A DNA stretch of 64,000 nt. Origin: Ailanthus altissimus (taxonomy: Eukaryota; Streptophyta; Magnoliopsida; Sapindales; Simaroubaceae). Within the stretch, counting starts at the first letter, position 1. Each line of letters opens with the position of its first letter. Positions 24,397 to 37,500 of the stretch are shown one piece after another. The position numbers were made by a program, and so were the translations under genes. The stretch lies in assembly GCA_946807835.1 (NCBI GenBank), contig OX327683.1, positions 34,221,001-34,285,000 on the forward strand, written 5' to 3'. The notes under the pieces are model-generated. The model was not told where the DNA came from and searched no databases. It was given only the letters and a program-made list of their open reading frames with translations.

Positions 24397-27162
24397 ATGG
24401 GCGCTTTGGATGAGGGACATTTCACTGACGAGCTTGAGCTTGAAAATGGAGTGAAAGTGAGTTGCGTTGAGCTTGGTATTGAGCAAGAACCAGAGACTCT
24501 TGCTATCGAAGGTGCTGTCAAAGTTCTCTTGCAGGGCTTGGGTGAAGATGTTAATAGAGAAGGTATCAAGAAGACCCCTTTTCGCGTTGCAAAAGCTCTT
24601 CGTGAAGGAACAAAAGGTATCTATTGCCTTTACCAACTAATCATTTTATTCAAGTGATTTTACTTCCACTTTTATTATTACTTTTACTTCTACTTTTTGG
24701 AGTTACTTGGATTTGTATAGCAGTGCTTGTTCTTTTATTAAACCTTATTTAGTTGGTGGGTTGGTGAGCTTGGTAGGAACCAATCGTAGCAAGTCAAACT
24801 TCTTATAAAATCACGGATGGTGATGGCAGTGTATGCTAACTTTATGTTTTGTTTTCTAATCCTCCAATGATAAGATGCATGAATTATGTTTGTGGAAACC
24901 TTGAGTACATCCTTTGGTTCTGATTCTTTGTGTGGAAACCTTTTGTGAGTACATCCCTTGGTTCTTTGTCCTTTTCAGCTCTTTAGTGGGTAGCTGAGGA
25001 AATGGTTTTCTTTACCGAAATTACAGAATTGCCCTTTGTGACTTTCTTCAATGAGAGCCAGCTGTGTCATTAGGAGCTTTTCCAATTTTCTTACTTCTTG
25101 CCTCATAACTGCTTCCTTGGTATATTTCGGAGACATTTGCACTATCTAAAAAGAGATGCTACTTTCATATAGAAACTTTCTGATATCTCTATCCTGCCAA
25201 AGTAAACCTGAGTGTTATTGATGAAGCCCGCTTTGAGAAGGAGAGTGGGGAGGCGTTTGGTATTATATGGAAGATCCTTTTTACACTCCCCATACAATCA
25301 CCAACTCCCACGACCTTGGGTGGGCTAATGCACTATGATAAAAAAAAACTTGTTATTCCACTTATGTCAACAAATATGGACTTGTTTCTTTACTTGAAAA
25401 GAGATGGATGGTGGTGGGGGTTTTCAAAGAGATCAACACAAACCATATGCCCGTTCAATAAAGCAATGGACTATCAGTTAGTTCCAATTGTTGTGCAATG
25501 CATTGTGAATAGTCGTTGGACATTTTATGCTTTTAGGTGAGTGTCTAGTACTGGCTGAGGTGGCGCAAAACATGATGTTATTGATCAATGCCTACCTAGC
25601 TTTATATGCTAATGTTTATTGCCATGTAATTCTGTAGTTCTGTCCCTTAGCCTTAGATACCAAGTTTATTTACAAACCAAAATTTTGTTAGGTAATTTGG
25701 ACAATTTGTTAAGCATAACTGCAGAATTAGTGTATAAAAAGTTGGTAAAGAATGCTCCAGTAGTACATTTAAACATCGTATTGGCAATTTTGGATTCTTT
25801 GTATAACTTTGCATCCCCAAAAAAATGTTTGAATGAGTAGAAAACCTTCTTCCCTGAATTTAATGATGTTATAAGGTCCTTTTTATTGTTATAAATGATA
25901 GTAATAACTAGGTGATTTCTTCTCTACCCTATGGCTTATTATTGATAAACATGATTTTGTTATTTTTTTCAGGTTACAAACAAAATGTAAAAGACATTGT
26001 TCAAGGTGCTTTGTTCCCTGAAGCAGGTTTAGATGATGGAATTGGTCATGCAGGAGGGGCAGGTGGGGTTGTGCTTGTTCGAGATCTGGACTTCTTCTCA
26101 TACTGCGAGTCTTGTTTGCTTCCTTTCCAGGTTAAGTGTCATCTAGGCTATGTGCCGTCTGGTCAACGAGTTCTGGGATTAAGCAAGCTCTCCAGAGTCG
26201 CTGATATCTTTGCAAAACGACTCCAAGACCCACAGCGCCTTGCAGATGAAGTGTGTTCAGCTTTGCACCATGGCATCAAGCCAGCAGGTGTTGCTGTCAT
26301 ACTCCAGTGTTCACACCTTCATTTCCCAAATCTGGAGTCGGCCTTTTTTGCCCCGAACCACCAAGGATGGGTGAAGGCACTGGTTTCTTCAGGTTCAGGG
26401 GGTTTTGAGGGGAAAAATTCAGATGTTTGGAGTGATTTTTTGGGCCTCCTTAGATTCCGAGGCATAACTTTGGATATAACTCATATTAAAGACCGTACTA
26501 AACAATGCTGGTGTCCGTCACGCTCTTCCTCAAGTTCTAAAATTTCTTCCAAGCTGGAATCGGCCAGCCAAGGAATGGTTGCTGCTGTTGTTTCAATTCT
26601 CAGATCCCTTGGGGAAGATCCATTGAGAGAAGAACTTTTAGGAACTCCTAGTCGATTCGTGAAGTGGCTGATGAACTTTCAGAATGCAAATCTAGAGATG
26701 AAGTTGAATGGCTTTGCTTGTGGTAGAATGGATCTACTTAAACCCAATGGAGAAGTCAGCTGTGCTAAGGAACAGATATATTCTGAGCTTAATTTATCGT
26801 TTTGGTCTCAATGTGAGCATCACTTACTTCCCTTTCATGGTGTTGTGCATATTGGATACTTCTATGCCGAGGGATTTAGTCCAATTGGAAAATCGCTTTT
26901 ACAGTCGATAGTACATTTTTATGGTTTCAAGCTCCAAGTACAGGAAAGACTCACCAGGCAGATTGCTGAGACTGTTTCATCATTCTTAGGTGGGGATGTG
27001 ATGGTAGTCGTGGAGGCGAGCCACACCTGTATGATCTCCAGAGGGATTGAGAAGTTTGGAAGTAGTACAGCTACTATTGCTGTGCTGGGTCGATTTTCGA
27101 CGGACTCTTCAGCCAGGGCCATGTTTTTGCAGAGTATTCCAAATACTACGTTGGAAGGATGA
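24397..27162 (+). CDS. GCH1: GTP cyclohydrolase I, bimodular plant type
   Basis: There are two exons, 24397-24616 and 25973-27162, giving 469 aa. The enzyme converts GTP to dihydroneopterin triphosphate, the first step of the pterin branch of folate synthesis, in the cytosol. The two GCYH-I modules lie at about residues 30-205 and 260-455. Module 1 keeps VLGLSKLSRVADIFAKRLQ but has C118-E-S-C121 where canonical enzymes have the zinc-binding CEHH, and it lacks the later TCM-x-x-RG cysteine. Module 2 has C354-E-H-H357 and C426 in the HTCMISRG motif plus KLQVQERLTRQIAET, but its GLSK segment is degenerate (PIGKSLLQSI). Neither half has a full set of active-site residues, which matches the known plant enzyme, where both halves are needed. 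The start MGALDEG matches plant homologues; the upstream in-frame ATG at 24346 is unlikely to be used. There is no transit peptide. Confidence 0.96.
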
Positions 27163-27594
27163 TAACTGAAGGTCTGAAACCACCCATCAGCATATTTTTT
27201 CTAGAATCATGCCATATCTTTGTCATTCATGATGGTAACCATATCCTCAGTGATTCAGGCATGTAGTCATCAGTTACAACAACCAGCCTTTCATGGTTAG
27301 TTGAAGGCTGTCCGGGCTTCCTCAGGTTTTGTATTGATGGTGTGCAGTTTACTTGTTTGTCACGATATGATGATTGAAGATCCAGAATCACTATATATAT
27401 AAAGGCTAGGTGTCTACTTCTTATCTGTAGCATAAGCCTTCAGAAAGAAAATTTCAACATCATGTCATTGTTTCAATTATTATTCTTTTCCCGGTACACT
27501 TTTTTGTTTCCTCATATGTTACTGATATTGGAAAATTCAAGATCGTTTACTTAAAGAATTGAAATAATTCCTCAAAATATATATATATATATAT

Positions 27595-27628
<34 letters not shown>

Positions 27629-28728
27629 TTTGTGTACTATTTGTTATCAACTTATTGCTTAGACATTTGAATGATAAACATCTGGAAAATGATGATAATT
27701 ACGATGCATTTACTCTTGAAGTGTTTTGTTTGCCGAACCTTCTTATGCAATGATTAGGAAGTCTGTTTCTACATTCGGTTAATGCTCAGTTTTAGTTTTT
27801 CCAATAAATTTAATTTGTTCTTCATTTTAAAGAATCTGAAAGGTTCGCCTTTGGGCACGTCAAAGTGAAGGTTATTGCTTTCTCAAAGCTGAAATGACAA
27901 CGTCGATTTTCTAATTCTATTTTCTTTTTCCTCTCATTCCATGAATCTTTCTGATAACCAAAATGGAGGATTTTTTCTTGCAATTTTTTATTTTTATTTT
28001 TATTTTTTTGTATTTCTGCATATTTTCTTAACCAGACTAGAGCCGTGAAACCCGGAAATTATCATATCAAAAGGCTCTTAACATGTCTTCTATTTTCTTT
28101 TCTATAATCGGTCTGAAAATCAAATGCAAGTTTTCTTTTTCTCTTTTCTCAAGTAAACAAGAATTACTATTGCCCCAGTAGCAATGGAATGTGCATTGAC
28201 ATGCAGCCATAGCAAATTCTCCTTTGTCTTAAAGACGAAACTAAAACGAACACAGTGGCAGTTTGAGGTGCAAAATGGAAAACTGACACTAGGTCTTACT
28301 GAACCATCAACAGAAAATTATGGTTGCTATGCAGGAAGAAACAAAAAATTCATCACTCAAAATGTAAACTTTAAAGTTCAAATGTGTAAGATCACAAACA
28401 AATTAGTATTTTAGACTTACCTCGTTTATGCATAATTTCGATGTCCCACTTAAAGATGATTCAATGTTACATGACTTGCATGTCATTATAATTTCGAGTT
28501 TGAAGCTAAAATACTAACAAGACTTTTGCACCAACTAACAATTACTATCAAGATCATAGATAATAAGTTGAACTCAGTGTGTGATACAAAAGTTATTCAG
28601 AATTCAAACAGGCTACATCAGCTTACAAAATAAAAAATATATCGATATTAACACATATATACAGCAGTCATCCAGATAGTTTTTACATTCCATTTGAGTT
28701 GAACCAGAAAACAGAACACAATTCCAAG
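27163..28728. other. Intergenic between convergent genes
   Basis: This holds the likely 3' untranslated regions of GCH1 (left) and of the minus-strand P-loop gene (right). The one clear feature is a compound AT/GATA microsatellite near 27.6 kb. No other gene is supported. Confidence 0.6.
27576..27629. repeat. Compound (AT)n(GATA)n microsatellite
   Basis: An alternating AT run passes directly into about eight GATA units, 400 bases downstream of the GCH1 stop codon. Confidence 0.95.
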
Positions 28729-31700
28729 CTAATAATCCTTGCCTAACCACATAGCACGCCAATCAGCACGAAGATTTGATTTGGAGGCATGACGAGTATG
28801 TATACATTGCATTTTGAAAGATAGAATGGCAATTCCCAGGATTATTAACAGATTAATACATGCCAATATAGAGACTCTGGAAACCTGGACATACATTGCC
28901 ATAGTCAGTACACCATTAAATACATGGAGTACAAGATATAATTCAAAAGAGCAGACAAGGTCTTGCCAGCTCATAGGAATTAGTGAAGTCACAAACTGCA
29001 GTTTGAACTTGATTTCATATATTATGATGATATACAGGGTGATCATGGATGATGACAACAAAGCATTAGAATAATGTCAAGCACATATACACAATCACTA
29101 AAACGAAGTTTCTGGCAGCTAACATAACTAGATGTTCGTGTCATCTAACAGTTCATGTTCATTATAGTTTGCAACTGAACTAAAGAACCCACTAACACAT
29201 AACGACAATGTAGAACATTGGATTTTCTAAGAACTATTTATTAAAAAAATTAAAAAACAAGGTGCAGACAAGCCTTTTCTTATCTCTCTTGTGGGTACGG
29301 GAAAGAGGAAGTGGGGGTCATGACACAATGTCAATTGAAATTTATAATCAAATGGGTGAGGGAAATTGACTAATACATTCAGTTAGCATCCCAGAATCAC
29401 AAATAGAAAATTCCAGAGCAAGAAATCAATTAATTATAAACTTGTTTTCCATATGGTTCCTGAAAAAGGCCTTCAATTGTTGAGAAAGTTACCAGACAAT
29501 TCTAGCAGTACTTTTTGTGATGCCATCTCTAGCAGATTTTGCCACTCAAAAACAAAGTAGAAGTTATAAAATTTCATATTCTCACATACTTAATAACAAG
29601 AAGAGAACAAAAATACTATGACCAAGAAGGAATATAGCCATCACATAGCTAAATGTAGAAAGAAAGACTAAACCTTGTTCCTGGCACAGATTTTACTATG
29701 TAGATTTCTATCAGCATGTTCAAGGCAGTAGCGCAACATATCAACTATTGACAGCTCATTTTCTGGATCACAGCTTTCTGCAAGCAAAGGAGATGGAATT
29801 CTCGTTTATTCCCCCAATTTATCATCATGCAAACAACTGACTGAAAAGCCAAACAGATAAAAAAAATGGAATAACAAAAGGATCAAATAAACTTGATGGG
29901 ATCACCTGGAATGTCGAAAATTTGTTTTGCAGGTGGTATACCTAACAGCTCTCCCAGATAAATACGGATGTGAGTATGGTCTGTGAGTGAAAGTAAATCA
30001 CCATGTGTGACAACAACAACAGGTTTATCATCTGGAGACAAGAACAGGTATCACCAAGAAAAGGTAAAAATAAGCTGTCAAAGAGAGTACTATACAAGGT
30101 AGAGATGATAATAGACGTCACATTCAACTACATGAAAATCATACATGTTACTAGGAAAGCAATGTTATTCAATTGTTTGCATGAACTTCAGTAGTGAAAT
30201 AATTAGTAAAAATCAGGAACCTAAATACCTTTAAATGACAAATAAGGGTAGTTGAAAGTTGTCGCAATCATCTGGGTATACTGTTTCTCTACATCACGTT
30301 CCATCGATTTCAGAACTGCAAGTCCATGAACAACAAATATTACAAAATTAACCATCCTGACCTGACTGGGTTCACAACCATTCTCACGAGCTTTGCACCT
30401 CATTCTGTTCCTTAAACTTGAACCATCTGACTTCCTGAAAAGAATGTCACAAGATTGAAGTAATTTTAAATATTAGATTTAAGGCTCCCAACCCCACCCA
30501 CCCAATTGACAGAAAAGCTCTCGGCAGTTGGAAAATCAGACCTGATAACAAGTTCCCCATGACAAACACCTTCTGTCATCCAACGCTTTATCATATTAAT
30601 ATTATCAGATTCCTCATCAGACAAACTGCAGGTATCATAAAGACAGAAGGACTTTGAACCTCTTGGTATCATATATTCCTGAAGGAAGTAAGTTCCATCT
30701 CCAACAGATGAATTATCTTGCATTGCAAGACAAGACAAGTTAATATTTTAGAAAGATGAAATGACTGCAATTATTCTGCAAGCAGATAATTGAAAGAAAA
30801 CACTGCATCAATTAAAACTCTCAACATCTAACTTTAAATAAGTTAAGCTACATGTACATGTTACTTGAGCTCTTTCTGAGGCAAACTTATCATCTTCAAA
30901 CACCTTCGAAATTCTATTGATCAGACTGCTTTTACCAGAACCTTTTGGACCAATTAAATGAGTGAAGTTGTCTTTGGCACATCATTATCACTCAATTTCA
31001 TCTCACTCCATGCTCCAGGGGTGTAGCTGTGAATATCAAATAACTCATCAATTCAAGCAAAGCATGAAATCAATTGTTATATATGCTTGCACAACAGTTT
31101 ATGCATTGTAACAATTCAAATGTGACCGCCTTAAGAAAATGAAAATATGTGGCATTTGCCAAAGTGCAGACGTAGAATTCCTTGAAATTCATTTCAACTT
31201 CCAGAAAATTAGAGAAACTATAGTGTAAGACCAAACACGGGCTAATGCAAGAGCAAGAAAGTTGGATATTGAGAAAGAAAAAGAGAAAATGAGTAAAAGG
31301 CTTTTATGAGATATAAGGTATCACTTATCAGAAAGTTTTTATCAAAGTGATTTCAGAATTTAATGCTGTTTCCTGCTTTGGTGCAATACAATAAAAATCA
31401 GAACAAGAAAAATGCTTTTACAAGAAAACGAATAGATCATTTGTCATTTGTGCCACAAAAATACTAGATACCTCAAAATTCTATTCCTTGCCTCTTTCAA
31501 GGTCCCGATGCGGGTCGGCAGCTGATCATAACTCCGCAAAACCTCCTTAAAAACAGCACTTTTCCTGCGCTGATCAACTTCAGAATCCCAAGAAACTGAA
31601 CGGAATTGATCAGCACCTTCTAGGCCAAATTGCCCCAACATCAAACCATTATTTCCCTCATCACCGTTCATGCTTAAGTTATTATTACACCTAACCCAGT

Positions 31701-32047
31701 TGCAAAATCCCACCAAATTTAGTAAAAAATTGATAGCAGAAACAGACGGGAGTAAGAGACCACGCACATGCCTGATATTACATATATATATATATATATA
31801 TTGTGTTTTTTGTATAAAGAAAATACCTTGGAAAAGTTGGGAAAGGAGCAGGTGATGATAATTGACCAGGTGAAACCATTTCTTGCACACGGTTATAATT
31901 TATTTCTTCTGCATCTGCGTGTCGATGTGATGCAAAGGTTATGAAAATATTAAGTACGAGAATGAATCAAAACAGGCGCAGAACACAGAGAGAAGGAAAG
32001 GGTGTACCGGAAGCGAAACAACGAGGGGGGATTCTATCGCCGCCCAT
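28729..32047 (-). CDS. P-loop NTPase with C-terminal anchor, frameshifted
   Basis: There are nine exons on the minus strand: 32047-32008, 31914-31827, 31690-31472, 31026-30858, 30716-30542, 30434-30229, 30031-29906, 29777-29674 and 28884-28729. Apart from one lost base they join to about 427 codons. A Walker A motif, GPKGSGKSSL, lies near residues 141-150, followed by GTPase-like stretches: CLYDTCSLSD (G3-like) and VVVVTHGD (G4-like). A hydrophobic segment, ILACINLLIILGIAILSF, near the C-terminus would anchor it in a membrane. It matches a plant family annotated only as P-loop nucleoside triphosphate hydrolase; its substrate is unknown to me. In exon 4 the frame reads VPKTTSLI then TAA, while the Walker A motif is in another frame. 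Adding one T in the ATTTA run restores agreement with the family as I recall it. The cause may be a mutation or a sequencing error. Exon 4 uses donor GTACAT so that TYNSSVGDGTYF follows. An (AT)n tract lies in intron 2 at 31781-31801. Confidence 0.85.
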
Positions 32048-34529
32048 GCTTAATGATATTGCTTTTCTTGCTCCTCTTTTATTTCAGTTTGTTCTACTTT
32101 TTCTTCTCAGTTAAGATTCCGCAGGTGGAGTGAGTCAACGAATCATGAACCATCGATGGCTCATGCCAAAGTGGCACCTTCTGACTTTTTAGTGCGATTA
32201 CTTCCGATGTGAACTTTGTTCGTTGACTAATGACGACTGCTCACTCCTACATTTAACCTCTCTTCACTCTGTTTTTTATTTTATAAGTATTACACGGGTC
32301 ATTCTAAGGTATTGGAATTATAATTTTAATATAACATTAAAATTAATTTAGATAACTGGATCAATTTAACAAATATAATTAATTTTATTATTAATATCGT
32401 AAATTTTTTTTAATAAAATAAAATAATTTGTATTATATTACAACGCCTCCTAATACAATCGGAGGAATGAAAATTTTGTTAAAATTTAAACTTTTAACTT
32501 AAGTTAGGGTGCGTAAGTTTTATTATTGGAGCAAGCATCTAGGTGCTTTTATTTTTTTATTCAAAAAAATTTCAAAAATAATTCCGATTTTAATAGTTTT
32601 CTTAGTCACACATTGAATTTTTAATTTTTTATAACAAAAATAGTTATACACAAAATTATTTTACACTTAAAATATATTTCCGTCGTCTCATAATAAAACT
32701 TGATAAGTTGTTTAATTTTTTAATTAATAATTTATGTTATGATAAATGTTAATAAAATAAATAGATATTATAAAATATTGGTAAATATTATGAAAATTGA
32801 ATAAAAAAATGACTTAAAAATTTAAAAATTCGGCAAAAATTATTAATTTTAGGTGCCAACTATAGTGGCCGTAAGTTACACACCATTTTTCTCTACATCG
32901 ACTATCTTCTAGTTTCGTATTAATTTTATTTTTACACTCATTTTGTACTATTTTAACATCATTTTACACAATTTTTACTTACTTTTTAATTAATATACTC
33001 ATTTTTAACACATTTATTATAAAAAAATATTTTATTTTTAATATTATTGTATAATATATTATTAATTTAAAAAATTTATCAAATATTTAACATCAATTTG
33101 TAAAAAAAAAATTATAGTTCACTTGTGAAACTTTAAAGTGAAAAGAGTGTGATTTTTTGAAAGTTTTAAATTTTTTTTAATAAGTTATTTGAATTTAAAA
33201 ATATATATATATATATAATTAAAAGGTAAAAGTGTCTCACTATATATCTTTTGACTATAAAAATTAAAATTTTAATATAAGATTAAAATAAAGGCTATTT
33301 TCAAAATTTTCCTTTTTTAAATGTTGGGGACTTTTTAACCTTTTACTAGATACGATTAAAGAATCTTTCTTGTTTATTATTTTTTTTTAAACAAGAAAAC
33401 AAAGTTACATAATTTATTAGCAATTGAGAATTGTCCGTTTCAACTCGAAATGTTAAAAAATTAAAAATCAAATTATTTAATTATCAAAAGGATTATAAAG
33501 AACAATAATTCTGTTTTGACTGAAACTTATTAAATTATTTCTCCAACTCGAAATTGTATTGAACGTTATTTTTATTTATGCTATTTGTAATCATAACTCG
33601 TTAAAATAATTATTATCTATAGCAATATTTTGAATTTACCTGCAGAGAAGACTATACATATAACATTCGAATCAAATATCGCGTGTAACTGGAAAACATG
33701 GCGACCAAATCTCCACCTCTTTGGGATTAACCAAGTTTGTAATACTAAATACAAGACTTCCAACACAACTTGTTCCCTCAGGATCCCATGTAATGTAACA
33801 AATCACAGTTAAGTTATCACATCCAATACAAATAACCGTGTAAATTCTCCTGCAAATCCTTTTTCAAAGGAACCACCACCGTGCCTCCAGGATGAAAAAT
33901 AAATTTCTTTCGCTTCCACATCCTAATATATATCTTACGTATATCATCATCATCATCTTCATCTTTACATTATACAAATCAAAATTGTATGCGCAACAAA
34001 TATCAGAAAAATCCTATATTCCTCATTTCTATAGAATTTTTGTCTAACTTTAGCTCTAAGCTAACAAAAAATGACAAGCCTAATCAACTCTCAGTATTTT
34101 CAATCAACACATCCCTCTCCTTCTCAATTCATTTTAGGGATGTTCTTCCAATATCACTGAAATAGGTGTTCTCATCAAATAAGCACACACTACCATAAAA
34201 ACCCTCTCGACAATCTCAAAATAATGAAAAATCAGACCTCTGAGTCCCTTAAGAAGTCCTGAAAGATTAGTGTATCTCACAGTTTGATTCCAAACAAAGC
34301 ACTTCCAGGACAACAGAAATTAAACGCCATTAATATGACTGCAACAGAGATTAAACTACTGCAACAAGAAGTAAATGCAGTGATAAATCAATGATCTCTG
34401 GACCCTAGCATACCTTCCTTGAAGGTCAGATCAGGTAACAGCCAATTGAGGGATGATGGAACGGGATAGATCAGGGTAACAGCCAATTGGGGGATGATAG
34501 AACAGGAAGTAATATCAGTCAAGTATTCA
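32048..34529. other. Intergenic, AT-rich, no gene seen
   Basis: The first 100 bases right of 32047 are the likely promoter and leader of the minus-strand P-loop gene. Approximately 32280-33620 is very AT-rich and may include diverged transposon debris. 33800-34529 is probably the 3' untranslated and downstream region of the Lys-rich protein gene. I see no coding feature. Confidence 0.5.
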
Positions 34530-37500
34530 TTAGAAAGGGATGACATATGGCAAAGCTGTTACATCAGCAGATTCTATCCGCAGAGCTTTTTCCCATACTT
34601 GTTCTGTCCCATCAACCTCAGGAAAACCCACTTTGAGCTTCTTTGAACGCTGAGAGTCATTGCTAAACAGCCATTCTTGGTCATCAAGATCAGAACAATC
34701 TTCCACTTTGGGTACAGAAAGAATCTGATTCAGATAATTGGAATCAAAATGTGGTGGTTTCACAGATGTCGCACCATTCTCACAAACTCTCGCAACAGTT
34801 GACAGAGGCCCAGATGAGCATACAATTGGTTTTGGAACCTCCGTCAAACCATTAATCTTGTGTTCCTTCACATCCACTTTATGATTGGGGACTGCCCCCT
34901 GCCGCTCAGATGCATTGTGGATGGCAGTATGCCTTGGTTCTAATTTCCTTCCATTTTCCATAACTTGGTGAGAGGACGAGACAAGTCTCGGCAACTTACT
35001 AGGCCGAATTCCATTGTCTGTCACAAAGTTGAAAGAATAAGGTACAAAAATAAAATAAGCTGCTAAAAAGCTATATTTTGAATTAAGATCTGACCCCAAA
35101 CAAATGCAAAGATAGAAAAATATGACAAGGTTAAATCAATAGCCCAATAAGCAAAGAAAATGACATGAGAAAACTTTCACCTTAACAAGTTTTTCAAAAC
35201 TGAATTATAATACCACTGGTATCCCAAAGAATAGAAGGATTAAATACTGGACCATCCAAGTACTAAAAATCCTTTGTGGTTAACACACATCTATATTTGT
35301 GTTTCCAATCACCAGATAGAGTTAGAGGTGCTGCAGTATGATCATTGTACGATACAGGAAAGGACTCACCATGTGAAATGCCATTTATCTCAGGCTCCTT
35401 ATGTTTGCCAAGACTTCCCTCACCAACAAGATGGTTGCCACTTGACTTTAAAACGTCTACTGGTCTAATATTGCCGGAATTCAGGAAGCCCTTGCCACTG
35501 TCTTTCAATTTCGGGCTGCTGTCTTTCAATTTAAGCTGCCCTTTACTTGTTTCACTTATCTCCTTCGCTTTCTCCTCCTTCTTTTCCTTGTCCTTTTTTT
35601 CATCTTTTGATCTGCTTTTCTTCTCTGGATCTCTATCCTTGTGCTTATTCTTCTCTTTCTCCTCCATCTGCCTCCTAATATCATTCTTTTCCACTGGTTT
35701 AGCAATTCCTTGAATTCTTTTCTGATCCAAATTGGAGAATCCTGAAAATTTTGTATTTCCAAAACTTTTAACCTCAATGTGGTTCCTTTGCCCATTGACT
35801 TTTCTATCATCTTTTTTTTTGTCCTTGGTTCTCTCCTTATCTTCCAATTGATTCTTGATACTATGCACAACCATCCTTCCTGGTAGTTCACCTCTTCTAT
35901 GATCTGTAACAGCAATCTTCTGACCAATTTGGCTTCCTGTTGCTCTATCTTCATCATTGATTCTCCTTGCCAAATCCTGCGCATATTTGGAATCACTGAT
36001 CTCATTATTCTGCAGACTATTTGGACCAACCTTATCTCCGATTCTGAACTCTGGCAGCCCCTCAGTTCTCTTTGCATCTGAGGTCTGGTTCTTATTTTTA
36101 TCCTTGTCTCTATCCTTTTTGTCTTTGTGCTTTCGATCTTTCTTATCGCTGTGTTTTTCTTTACTTCTCTCTTTATCTTTCTTCTTCTTTTCTTTATCCC
36201 TCTTATCCTTTTTATGTTTTATCTCCTTGTGCTTTTCCTGAATATAACATTTAAATTGAAGACAAAATATAAATAAACAATAATGGAAGAAAAAAAAAAA
36301 TTAAGATGGAAAACTGATGAGCAGCTTAAATGGGTAGAAATGAGTTGCCCAAAAAACACCATGAAATGATACTCAGATTGGATGGACAGACTGATGCATG
36401 AATTGAATGATATAATGCTGCGTTTCTATTATGTCCTCATTCAAAATTTTCCCTTACGAGATTAGTATGTGGGAATAATAAAAGTCTTTCCTCTTTTTTG
36501 ATAGCAACAAGACACTTCAAACAATAGTAATAAACTAATAACATTTTTTTTCAAATAATATACAATGTCACTCTCTCAACTTTTAGCAGCTGCAATTAAC
36601 TTCTAGTTTAATCAAATGAATTAAGTATCATTAGAAAAAAGACCCAAAATTTTCTTTCATAAAGGACAGGGAAAAATCCTGATAATTATGTGTCACTTTC
36701 CTTTTTCTTATTTGATGCTTCAGAAAATGTGATACTGAAAAATATAAACATAGAACAATATAGTATAAAGCCCAGAAGGAAACAAGGTCAGATTATCCTC
36801 AAATGTAAAAAATGTAGGAGTTTGATTATAGAATAGGATGCATGGAAAAAGAAAACTTAAATAGCTTATTCAATTGAATTTCGTAGTAGTTTCTAAATTG
36901 ACATTTAAGTTTGTGGTTATATCCTAGTCCTTCCTCATATAGCAGATCACTGAGTCCCTAGAATATTACTTGATCTAAGTATAAGGTATTCAAATATTCA
37001 GATCAACTATGAAAAATAATACAAAAAGGAGATTGAGAAGAAAGAAGAAAGGAGAGAGGAGGGGAGTGAGAGAGAGAGAGAACAAGTGTCAGAAGATAAG
37101 AAAGATGAATCAACTCTTGCCCAGTCTCATCATACTTGAATTTTGTTTGCCACTATACATATCTAAAGCATTAGCATGAAGAGGGAGAGATCCAAGAGGG
37201 TATAAATAGAGGGTAACAGAATTTTTTTGCTAGGCTTGGGGATCATTATGCCACATGTTGATAGTTTCCATCATCAAAGATGTTCATTCAAAGATTACCA
37301 AATATACATAGAAAGAGTTGTGTCGTACTAGTAGTAATAAACACATCATTCTGCTTTTACTACCTTCCTTATTATACAACTCTCAATTGCCTCGAGTTTC
37401 CTTATTTTGTTCTAATTATATATCCTGATTAGCATACAATATTGGATGTAAATATTATTACGTGTTGACAAAATTTTACTACTGAACTGATTTTACTAAT

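Noticed and set aside
35345..36254. Open frames on the plus strand rich in Ser, Leu and Phe
   Set aside because: They are antisense shadows of the Lys-rich exon of the minus-strand gene; the codons for Lys/Glu/Asp read backwards give Phe/Ser/Leu.
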